The notes beneath the pieces are model-generated. The model did not search any database and had not been told where the DNA came from. It worked only from the letters and a program-made list of their open reading frames with translations. Positions 1 through 5,377 of a DNA stretch of 7,209 nt are shown here, one piece after another. Position 1 is the stretch's first letter, and each line of letters begins with the position of its first letter. The position numbers and the translations under genes are program-made. Where the stretch lies: contig JAOZIG010000295.1 in assembly GCA_026014515.1 (NCBI GenBank), positions 1 through 7,209 of the forward strand, written 5' to 3'. This DNA is from Candidatus Bathyarchaeota archaeon (GTDB lineage Archaea; Thermoproteota; Bathyarchaeia; TCS64).

Positions 1-489
1 GATCTGGTGGAAAGCACAGAAGATGATGAAAGCCTCTTATTGATATTCAAGGACTCTGGCATCAAGATATTAACACAAGACAATGACCTCGTTGAGATAT
101 TCAAAAAAAGCTACAGACTGGAAAGAAAGCTCGAAGAGTGGGGATACAATATAATCCACTGTACCGAGTCAGAAGCACAGGAAAACCTAACTTCTGGAAG
201 TTTTGAAGCTACAATGTATCTACCAAAAGTGGATAAAACACAGGTACTCGATATAGCAAAACAAAAAACCGTCTTAACGCCAAAAGCAACAAGACACAGA
301 TTACCGGCGCGTCCAGTTGCTGTGAACGCACCACTCAGCTTACTCCGAGACAATGAGATTACAATAACGGATGCAAACAAACGGTTACATGATTTGCTAA
401 AGGATAAGAAGCTAAATCGATATGATCCTGGTACCCAGTGGATGGGTAGAACATATGATGAGGCTTTGTACGTTTTCTCAGATCCTTAG
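1..489 (+). CDS. C-terminal part of a conserved hypothetical protein, possibly DUF1015-like (5' end outside window)
   Basis: The reading frame is open from base 1 (Asp-Leu-Val...) to a TAG stop at 487-489, giving 162 residues with no convincing start, so the gene very probably begins upstream; the GTG at 7 has no reason to be the start. The fragment is soluble and mixed alpha/beta, without membrane segments or cysteine clusters. Around residues 76-105 it reads LPKVDKTQVLDIAKQKTVL, then TPKATRHRLPARPVAVNAPL. This resembles the 'evadaGevMPPKSTYFyPKp.tGL' stretch near the C-terminus of DUF1015 proteins, a widespread family of unknown biochemical role, but the match is recalled by eye and weak, and the tail GTQWMGRTYDEALYVFSD is not one I recognise. 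Its last 12 bases overlap the end of the convergent phosphoribosyltransferase gene. That it is a real coding region is likely; the family call is tentative. Confidence 0.7.
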   Translation, partial: DLVESTEDDESLLLIFKDSGIKILTQDNDLVEIFKKSYRLERKLEEWGYNIIHCTESEAQENLTSGSFEATMYLPKVDKTQVLDIAKQKTVLTPKATRHRLPARPVAVNAPLSLLRDNEITITDANKRLHDLLKDKKLNRYDPGTQWMGRTYDEALYVFSDP

Positions 490-1056
490 ATAACGTTTGA
501 GTTCATGCTCAGTGTAACCAATCTCACGGAGCTTTTTCGGTATCTCTTCTTTCGCAAGTCCGCTATCTGATAACATCTGAACGAGATCCTGGATAGACTC
601 GTTGGGCTCCCATGGATAAAGTATCCACTGGTCAACGACCTCTGCAAAGTAATCAGGCTTGTATTTACTCCAAGGCTTATGATGGAGAGTAGCAACCTTC
701 ACGACTTCTGCGCCCATATCCTTCGTATATTCCTTTGCAGCCAGTAGACTATGACCACTATCCGAGACATCATCAACCACTAGAACCTTGAGTCCCTTTA
801 TCTGGGCATTCAATGGAAAGAGTACTTGAGGTTCTTTCATCTTCTCATTTACGCTACTGTAGTAAATGATCTGTATGCTGGCGAGTTTTCTGATGCTTAG
901 CTGGTCGCTGATGATGCGTGCAGGGTCAAACCCACCTCTGCTTATGGCGATCATGATGTCTGGGGTGAACCCGTCTTCCTTGATCTTGTCTGCTGTTTTC
1001 TCAGCGAGTCTTTGTACATCATCCCATGTCAGGTAAAGGAACTTGAGTTCTCCCAT
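478..1056 (-). CDS. Purine-type phosphoribosyltransferase (archaeal Gpt/hypoxanthine PRTase-like)
   Basis: This is a 192-residue type I phosphoribosyltransferase, expected to join a purine base (hypoxanthine, guanine or xanthine) to PRPP in cytoplasmic nucleotide salvage. Visible motifs are the beta-strand and loop DIMIAISRGG (33-42), the PRPP-binding signature VLVVDDVSDSGHSL (91-104) with the paired acidic residues D95-D96, and DQWILYPWE (142-150), where the aromatic residue would stack on the base, as in archaeal and Gpt-type enzymes. About 40 residues follow (151-192), a probable helical tail. I chose the ATG at 1056 over an in-frame ATG at 1092. It has AAGGTG (1063-1068) six bases upstream, the upstream start lies inside the TATA-like element, and the extra 12 residues (MRLMLLTIKVSN) look non-native. 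It is divergent from the QueG-like gene and converges on the upstream hypothetical. Family is secure; the exact base is not. Confidence 0.88.
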   Translation of the reverse strand: MGELKFLYLTWDDVQRLAEKTADKIKEDGFTPDIMIAISRGGFDPARIISDQLSIRKLASIQIIYYSSVNEKMKEPQVLFPLNAQIKGLKVLVVDDVSDSGHSLLAAKEYTKDMGAEVVKVATLHHKPWSKYKPDYFAEVVDQWILYPWEPNESIQDLVQMLSDSGLAKEEIPKKLREIGYTEHELKRYLRI

Positions 1057-1062
1057 GTTGGA

Positions 1063-1068
1063 CACCTT
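1063..1068 (-). promoter_or_regulatory. Ribosome binding site for the phosphoribosyltransferase gene
   Basis: On the minus strand this reads AAGGTG, complementary to the GGTG-type archaeal anti-Shine-Dalgarno region, and ends six bases before the ATG at 1056. It decides the start in favour of 1056 over 1092. Confidence 0.55.
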
Positions 1069-1090
1069 GATAGTTAACAACATGAGTCTC

Positions 1091-1102
1091 ATTTTAAATA
1101 AA
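1091..1102. promoter_or_regulatory. Shared divergent TATA-box-like element
   Basis: The 68-bp gap between two divergent genes holds one clear A/T block, ATTTTAAATAAA (TTTATTTAAAAT on the other strand). Read rightward, the box centre is about 28 bases before the ATG at 1125, the spacing expected when transcription starts at or next to the start codon (leaderless). No Shine-Dalgarno precedes that ATG, which agrees. Read leftward, a start about 26 bases away falls near 1070, leaving a leader of about 14 bases that just contains the AAGGTG site. An 8-base perfect palindrome AAGCGCTT (1101-1108) abuts the box and could be part of a recognition element or chance. That the promoter is here is likely; that one box serves both directions is inference. 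Confidence 0.55.
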
Positions 1103-1124
1103 GCGCTTACGGTCTAAACCCATT

Positions 1125-1979
1125 ATGGTCAATGAAAACCTCGGTCAATGGTTGACTAAAGAGATCAAACAGTATATTGCTGGGCCAGAAAACACCATGG
1201 AGAAATGGGATAATGAACCTGCTTGGGGTGAACCCATAATCGGTTTTAGCAGTGGAGCCGATCCCCTCTACGAGTTCTATAAACAGGACATTGGTGACTT
1301 CTACATTCTACCCCATGAATACATGAAACACAAGTACAATCGGGAATTCGAGCCTGAAAAAATAACAGTAGTAAGCTGGATACTTCCCCAGACCGAGGCA
1401 ACAAAAAAAGACCATAGAAAAGAAACTCATTTCCCCAGTGAAAGATGGGCTAGATCACGAATATATGGTGAAAAAGTCAACGTCAAACTCAGAGACCATA
1501 TCGTAGAACAATTAGAGGCGAATGGAATTGACGCTGTTGCCCCAATGAATAGCTCCATCTGGAAAGGAGCAACCTCAGAGAAATATGGCTATGCATCCAC
1601 TTGGAGTGAAAGACATGCAGCATACGCGGCTGGATTAGGCACTTTTAGCCTCACTGATGCATTGATAACACCTATTGGGATGGCTATGAGAACTGGAAGT
1701 GTTGTGCTCAACGCTGTTATCCCGCCATCCCCAAGAATATACAAGAGTCACACAGAAAACTGTCTATTCCTAGCGGAAGGAACATGTGGAAAATGTATTG
1801 AACGCTGCCCAATAGGCGCAATAACCAAGGATGGACACAACAAGGCACTCTGCAGAGCATATGTCAACATGACACGACAATATGTCAAACGCCATTATGG
1901 GTTTGAGGGCTATGGCTGTGGCTTCTGTCAGACAAATGTACCATGCGAATCAAAAATACCTGAAAAAACAAGAAAATAG
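1125..1979 (+). CDS. QueG-like (COG1600) two-[4Fe-4S] protein, probable corrinoid/iron-sulfur reductase
   Basis: This 284-residue protein belongs to the epoxyqueuosine reductase (QueG) superfamily. The family core is visible as SERHAAYAAGLGTFSLTDAL (161-180) followed by PIGMAMRTGSVV (183-194). The C-terminal ferredoxin-like part has eight cysteines at 213, 221, 224, 228, 243, 265, 268 and 274, with CGKCIERCPIGAI (221-233) and YGCGFCQTNVPCESKIP (263-279). That is the full ligand count for two [4Fe-4S] clusters, although the first cysteine lies seven residues before the CxxC rather than two, and the last motif is CxxCx5C rather than the CxxCx3C of bacterial QueG. It is probably cytosolic; there is no signal peptide. 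Bacterial QueG reduces epoxyqueuosine in tRNA with cobalamin, but most archaea make archaeosine instead, so the substrate here is unknown. The start lacks a Shine-Dalgarno and fits a leaderless transcript. The 3' end faces the secreted-protein gene across 6 bases. Confidence 0.85.
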   Translation: MVNENLGQWLTKEIKQYIAGPENTMEKWDNEPAWGEPIIGFSSGADPLYEFYKQDIGDFYILPHEYMKHKYNREFEPEKITVVSWILPQTEATKKDHRKETHFPSERWARSRIYGEKVNVKLRDHIVEQLEANGIDAVAPMNSSIWKGATSEKYGYASTWSERHAAYAAGLGTFSLTDALITPIGMAMRTGSVVLNAVIPPSPRIYKSHTENCLFLAEGTCGKCIERCPIGAITKDGHNKALCRAYVNMTRQYVKRHYGFEGYGCGFCQTNVPCESKIPEKTRK

Positions 1980-1985
1980 GAAAGA

Positions 1986-2987
1986 CTACTGCGTAGTCTC
2001 TGTTACAGTGCCGCTTTGGTCAACTGTGCCACTCCAAGTGAACCCTGATGTGTGTTCAACTTCAAAGCTGTAAGTTGGTTTCCAGACAACTGGGTAACTG
2101 ATAGTGATTGTCCATCCGTCACCGCTATACTCGATGGTTGATGCACCAACTAGGTTTTCTGGTGTTAAGTTTGCGATACTCCAATCTGGTGTCAACTCTA
2201 GTGACTCTGCCTCAGTGTACTCCTCGCGAAGATACGTTATTACTATGTCAAAGGCTTCTTCCATTGAGAGTATCCCATCGTTTGCCTCATCAACTTGAGT
2301 GAACTCATCCCAAGTATCGTCAATCACCGCACTACGAACCTCTCCACTACTCACTACCACTCTAGCTGTGTGATCTGTGATTACCTGAGCCAATATCTCA
2401 CCTGTTCTATCACCATAACCGGGCTGAGCGCAGCTAAAACTGATGGTAACAAAGTATTGAACAGGATAGCTCTCAGCGATAGCTGTATCAATTATATTCA
2501 TGCTTCCCTCAATACCATCAAAGCTGAAGGTAGGAGCCGCCATCAACCAGTCAAGAGCTAACTGCTCTGCCTCCTCAAGACTTGTATCAACTGGCTGTAA
2601 TGTCTCTGTTAGTTCATCAAAAACATCATCTGTCACAGCGTGGATGACTTCCCCGTTGCTGACCATTATGACCATTGTGTGCTCGGTTATTACCTGAGCT
2701 AGTATCTGGTCTGTACGATCACCATAACCCGCATGTCTTGACTCAAACCCGAGGGTCACAGACCAAGTATTGGGCATCCTAATAGTATCTACACCAATCA
2801 GTTCTATTGTATCTTCAATGCCGTCAAAACTGAATGTAGGTGATCCCTTGAGGTAATCCGTGGCGATTATGATTGCTTGTTCTTCACTAAATTCAACTGT
2901 TGGGGCGTTTAACCCAGCGTATAATGTCAGAGCTGGGAATAGACTCACCAGCGCTAACGCGATTATCATATTTACTGTCTTACTCAT
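1986..2987 (-). CDS. Secreted protein with two tandem ~100-residue repeats and a third related domain (PepSY-like)
   Basis: This is a 333-residue predicted exported protein. Residues 1-24 form a typical signal peptide, with K3 before a hydrophobic core IIALALVSLFPALTLYA and possible cleavage after Ala24. The mature part has two clear homologous repeats, 34-128 and 137-231, sharing PTFSFDGIE, GYGDRT, ILAQVIT(E/D)HT, a GEV turn and a closing D(D/E)xxDE(F/L)T. Residues about 240-333 look like a third, diverged unit, with a helix SMEEAFDIVITYLREEY and a strand-rich end (WTITISYPVVWKPTYSFEVE). A helix followed by a sheet containing a GxV turn is the pattern of PepSY-type domains, which are often extracytoplasmic and in some cases inhibit peptidases, but I assign no function. 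Only one cysteine (C186) is present, and no lipobox or C-terminal membrane anchor is seen. No strong ribosome site precedes the ATG. It is monocistronic in this window: divergent from nadM and convergent with the QueG-like gene. Confidence 0.82.
   Translation of the reverse strand: MSKTVNMIIALALVSLFPALTLYAGLNAPTVEFSEEQAIIIATDYLKGSPTFSFDGIEDTIELIGVDTIRMPNTWSVTLGFESRHAGYGDRTDQILAQVITEHTMVIMVSNGEVIHAVTDDVFDELTETLQPVDTSLEEAEQLALDWLMAAPTFSFDGIEGSMNIIDTAIAESYPVQYFVTISFSCAQPGYGDRTGEILAQVITDHTARVVVSSGEVRSAVIDDTWDEFTQVDEANDGILSMEEAFDIVITYLREEYTEAESLELTPDWSIANLTPENLVGASTIEYSGDGWTITISYPVVWKPTYSFEVEHTSGFTWSGTVDQSGTVTETTQ
2295..2579 (-). repeat. Second coding repeat of the secreted protein
   Basis: It encodes residues 137-231. 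It aligns with residues 34-128 at an offset of 102-103 residues, with near-identical blocks PTFSFDGIE, GYGDRT and ILAQVITDHT. The DNA of the two copies is clearly diverged at third positions, which points to an old duplication kept by selection on the protein, not a recent one. Confidence 0.8.
2604..2888 (-). repeat. First coding repeat of the secreted protein
   Basis: It encodes residues 34-128, directly after the signal peptide and a short linker. It holds the same block order as the second repeat (PTFSFDGIE, ESRHAGYGDRT, ILAQVITEHT, NGEV). A short linker (129-136) separates the two. Confidence 0.8.
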
Positions 2988-3019
2988 ATCTATTCACATA
3001 CTGAACAATACATGCATGG

Positions 3020-3027
3020 GTATAATT
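3020..3027 (-). promoter_or_regulatory. Possible TATA-like element for the secreted-protein gene
   Basis: On the minus strand the sequence reads AATTATAC about 35 bases before the ATG at 2987. A transcript starting about 26 bases further on would have a leader of roughly 10 bases. The match to an archaeal TATA box is modest and no Shine-Dalgarno supports it, so this is a weak call. Confidence 0.25.
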
Positions 3028-3030
3028 CCA

Positions 3031-3081
3031 GTGTTTAGAACACCTGTTTCAGGACATAGAACAATGTTTTGGGGGAAAACA
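3031..3081. promoter_or_regulatory. Cluster of short inverted repeats, candidate operator array
   Basis: Within the 138-bp divergent gap there are four perfect small palindromes in 51 bases: GTGTT-TAG-AACAC (3031-3043), CCTG-TTT-CAGG (3043-3053), AACA-A-TGTT (3060-3068) and TGTTTT-GGGGG-AAAACA (3065-3081). Three contain the half-site TGTT/AACA, and the second sits in TGTTTCAGGACA (3045-3056), a near copy of TGTTTAGAACA (3032-3042). They lie where a regulator could act on nadM, on the secreted-protein gene, or on both. The palindromes are directly visible; regulator binding is inference. Confidence 0.4.
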
Positions 3082-3113
3082 CATAAGACTCTCAGACGCC
3101 TACCATCACAAAA

Positions 3114-3117
3114 GGAG
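3114..3117 (+). promoter_or_regulatory. Ribosome binding site of nadM
   Basis: GGAG in AAAGGAGCC, eight bases before the ATG at 3126, fixes the start of the first operon gene. This start also puts the HYGH motif at the usual distance from the N-terminus for the family. A leader is therefore expected here, unlike at the QueG-like gene. Confidence 0.7.
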
Positions 3118-3125
3118 CCAAAGTC

Positions 3126-3677
3126 ATGACCCTAGCGCTTTTCGTCGGAAGATTTCAACCATTTCACTATGGACACCAGTACGCCATCGAGACAATACTT
3201 ACTGAATGCGATAACCTTGTGGTAGTTGTAGGTAGCGCCCAGATGAGCCACCAACACGACAACCCTTTCACAGCTGGGGAGCGTATCGAGATGATCCGGG
3301 CAGCTCTCAACGCTGCCAATATACCCACTGACCGATACATGATCATCCCAATTCCAGACGCAAACGCCCATAGGGTGTGGGTAAGCGCAGTAGAAAGCCA
3401 GATACCACGCTTTGACATCGTATACAGCAATCAGAGCCTCACAAAACGACTGCTAGTTGAGGCTGGATACGAGGTACGACCAATTGACTTGTACCAGCGA
3501 GGTAAGTTCGAGGCATCTGAGATACGACGCAGGATACTTGAAGGTGAAGACTGGAGTGAGTTAGTGCCTCTGGAGGTTCATCGTATTGTTCAGGAGATTG
3601 ATGGTGAGAATAGGATCAGGGACTTGGCTGTATCAGATTCAGTAAACCACGAGAATGATAATCATGGAATACCTTAA
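3126..3677 (+). CDS. nadM: Nicotinamide-nucleotide adenylyltransferase, archaeal type
   Basis: This 183-residue enzyme of the nucleotidyltransferase alpha/beta phosphodiesterase fold joins NMN and ATP to give NAD+ and pyrophosphate in the cytoplasm. The N-terminus shows ALFVGRFQPFHYGH (4-17), with the (H/T)xGH nucleotide-binding motif at 14-17. The archaeal block GSAQMSHQHDNPFTAGERIEM follows from 36, then PIPDANAHRVWV (75-86), SNQSLTKRLL (101-110) and FEASEIRRRILEG (128-140), the counterpart of the C-terminal ISSTxxR/SGTEVRRRM motif. Length agrees with archaeal NadM (about 170-180 residues). The last dozen residues (DSVNHENDNHGIP) look unconserved and are encoded largely where the next gene begins. 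It heads a rightward operon, has its own ribosome site, and overlaps the B3/B4 gene. Function is secure by family motifs. Confidence 0.96.
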   Translation: MTLALFVGRFQPFHYGHQYAIETILTECDNLVVVVGSAQMSHQHDNPFTAGERIEMIRAALNAANIPTDRYMIIPIPDANAHRVWVSAVESQIPRFDIVYSNQSLTKRLLVEAGYEVRPIDLYQRGKFEASEIRRRILEGEDWSELVPLEVHRIVQEIDGENRIRDLAVSDSVNHENDNHGIP

Positions 3678-4326
3678 ACTAAGCCCCGAACTTCAGACAC
3701 GTTTCCCCGGATTAGACGCTCAGATTGTTAGATTCCACGACATCACTGTAAAACGAGAAGATCCGGTCCTTGAAGAATACAAGCTTGAGGTCTTCAAGGA
3801 GACGCAAGAGAAGTGGGAAGTTGAAAAACTTAGGGACGACCCAGAGTTTAGAGCCTACAGGGACTTTTTCTGGAAGCTAGGAATAGACCCCACAAAGAAC
3901 AGACCTGCAGCAGAAGCTCTCATCAGAAGGGTTCTAAGAGATAAACCCATACCCAAAATCAATACATGGGTTGATGCCTACAACCTTGTCTCTATCAATA
4001 CAGCGATCCCCATTGCGAGTTTTGATATTGATCTCGTTGATGGTACACCTCTTATGCGAGAAGCAAAACCCGGGGAAGAGTTCCTTGGTATAGGAATGGA
4101 TAAACCAGTAACTTTGACCGGTGGAGAAGCTGTAATACAGGACAATGAACGCCTGATTGCCATCTACCCATACCGTGACGCTGACTATAGCAAGGTGAAT
4201 AAAAACACCAAAAACGTGCTGATGCTCATGTGTGGCGCCCCCGGGATAACAAAGAAAAAACTCAACGAAGCCGCTGATCTAGCAAAACTGGTTCTCCCAA
4301 GGTTCTGCGGGGGAACAGTCGACTAA
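3655..4326 (+). CDS. Free-standing B3/B4 (tRNA-binding/editing) domain protein, COG3382 type
   Basis: This 223-residue protein matches stand-alone relatives of the B3/B4 domain of phenylalanyl-tRNA synthetase beta, the region that hydrolyses mischarged Tyr-tRNA(Phe). Recognisable blocks are YRDFFWKLGIDPTKNRPAAE (68-87), INTWVDAYNLVSINTAIPI (102-120), GEEFLGIG (140-147), LTGGEAV (154-160), AIYPYRDADYSKV (169-181), NVLMLMCGAPGI (187-198) and a final FCGG (217-220). No catalytic synthetase or anticodon domain is present. It may be a trans-editing factor that clears mischarged tRNA, but stand-alone members are poorly characterised, so this is inference. The start is uncertain: ATG 3655 gives a 23-base overlap with nadM and ATG 3664 a 14-base overlap; neither has a good Shine-Dalgarno, so translation is probably coupled to nadM. 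The stop is 3 bases before rtcA. Confidence 0.88.
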   Translation: MIIMEYLKLSPELQTRFPGLDAQIVRFHDITVKREDPVLEEYKLEVFKETQEKWEVEKLRDDPEFRAYRDFFWKLGIDPTKNRPAAEALIRRVLRDKPIPKINTWVDAYNLVSINTAIPIASFDIDLVDGTPLMREAKPGEEFLGIGMDKPVTLTGGEAVIQDNERLIAIYPYRDADYSKVNKNTKNVLMLMCGAPGITKKKLNEAADLAKLVLPRFCGGTVD

Positions 4327-4329
4327 ACC

Positions 4330-5376
4330 ATGATCCAGATAGACGGTTCAATGATGGAAGGCGGAGGACAACTCCTCCGCATGGCTACCAGCTACAGCGC
4401 AATATTAGGAGAACCTATAACCGTCTATAACATTCGGGCTAAACGCCGAGACCCCGGATTAAAACCTCAACATCTTACCACTCTAAGAACCGCTGCAGAG
4501 ATTACAAACGCGGAGACTAGTGGCGCTGAAATTGGTTCACAAGAGATCACATTTACCCCTGAAAAGATTCGTGGTGGAGAATACGATATCAATATTGGTA
4601 CTGCTGGAAGCATAAGCCTACTTCTCCAATGTATCAACCCGATACTCTGGTATTCTGACAAACCATCAAAATTAACAATCAAAGGAGGAACCGCTGTAAA
4701 CTGGTCACCACCAATTACCTTCCTGCAACAAGTCGTCTACAAAGCATTCCATTCAATGGGAGTAAACACATCAATCAACGTCAAACGACACGGCTTCTAC
4801 CCCAAAGGAGGCGGAGAAGTCACTCAAACTACACATCCGGTTAAAAGTCTTCAACCATTACGCCCCAAGGAACCAGATATCAAGAAAATCAATGGAATAT
4901 CATTATGCGGAGCCTTACCAGAACACGTTGCAGTAAGACAAGCAAACTCCGCCAAGAAACACCTAAACCAGATACGACAAAAGACCAGCATCAAACCAAT
5001 AGTAGCTGATCCACCGCCTTTAAGCCCCGGTAGCTTCGTTGTCTTATGGTGCGAGGGTTCAGATGTCTATATTGGGGTTGATAGTCTTGGTGCTCGCGGT
5101 AAACCCTCTGAGGTGGTAGGTACGGAAGCTGCCTCAAAACTGGTAAATGATCTTCGCACAGGTTCGCATGTGGATAAAAACACTACAGATCACTTGATCT
5201 TGCCTGCAAGTTTAGCAGAGGGTGGATCCATGTTCAGAACAAGTGAAATAACCTTCCACACTCTTACAGCTATTAAAATAGCAGAGACCTTCACAGATGC
5301 CAAGTTCAAGGTATCTGGAAGAATGGGGGAACCCGGAACCATCTGGATTAAGGGAATAGGATACAGGCGAAACTAA
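4330..5376 (+). CDS. rtcA: RNA 3'-terminal phosphate cyclase
   Basis: This 348-residue enzyme uses ATP to convert RNA 3'-phosphates to 2',3'-cyclic phosphates through a covalent His-AMP intermediate; family members can also adenylate DNA 5'-phosphates. Motifs in order: IDGSMMEGGGQLLR (4-17), NIRAKRRDPGLKPQHLT (34-50), GAEIGSQEITF (65-75), DINIGTAGSISLLLQ (86-100), KGGTAVNWSPP (118-128), RHGFYPKGGGEV (153-164), an inserted domain at about 185-280, DHLILPASLAEGGS (about 285-300), and FHTLTAIKIAETF with His310 in the place of the nucleophilic His309 of E. coli RtcA. Length is typical (about 340). The MMEGGGQ variant of the usual GEGGGQ resembles eukaryotic members. It starts 3 bases after the B3/B4 stop without a close Shine-Dalgarno, and ends 1 base before xpb, so coupled translation is likely. 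No rtcB is in this window. Confidence 0.96.
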   Translation: MIQIDGSMMEGGGQLLRMATSYSAILGEPITVYNIRAKRRDPGLKPQHLTTLRTAAEITNAETSGAEIGSQEITFTPEKIRGGEYDINIGTAGSISLLLQCINPILWYSDKPSKLTIKGGTAVNWSPPITFLQQVVYKAFHSMGVNTSINVKRHGFYPKGGGEVTQTTHPVKSLQPLRPKEPDIKKINGISLCGALPEHVAVRQANSAKKHLNQIRQKTSIKPIVADPPPLSPGSFVVLWCEGSDVYIGVDSLGARGKPSEVVGTEAASKLVNDLRTGSHVDKNTTDHLILPASLAEGGSMFRTSEITFHTLTAIKIAETFTDAKFKVSGRMGEPGTIWIKGIGYRRN

Positions 5377-5377
5377 G

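Noticed and set aside
1057..1092. Upstream ATG at 1092 as the start of the phosphoribosyltransferase gene
   Set aside because: It lies within the TATA-like block, has no ribosome site, and adds 12 residues that do not look like the family. The ATG at 1056 has AAGGTG at good spacing.
1930..1985. Possible terminator at the convergent QueG-like/secreted-protein junction
   Set aside because: I see no hairpin and no clear T-run on either strand in the few bases available.
2104..2697. Several plus-strand open frames opposite the secreted-protein gene
   Set aside because: The minus-strand frame has a signal peptide and internal homologous repeats. The plus-strand products show no domain and appear because of the coding repeats.
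3011..3018. CATGCATG 8-base palindrome upstream of the secreted-protein gene
   Set aside because: It is short, does not share the TGTT/AACA half-site of the neighbouring cluster, and is easily expected by chance.
3132..3430. Open frames on the minus strand opposite nadM (3132-3371 and 3167-3430)
   Set aside because: They lie wholly opposite a securely identified gene, have no recognisable domain and no ribosome site.
5179..5220. Apparent loss of the catalytic histidine of RtcA in the VDKNTTDHLILP segment
   Set aside because: That segment corresponds to the ADQLVLP region of E. coli RtcA, which is not the nucleophile site. The His309 counterpart is His310 in FHTLTAIKIAETF and is present.
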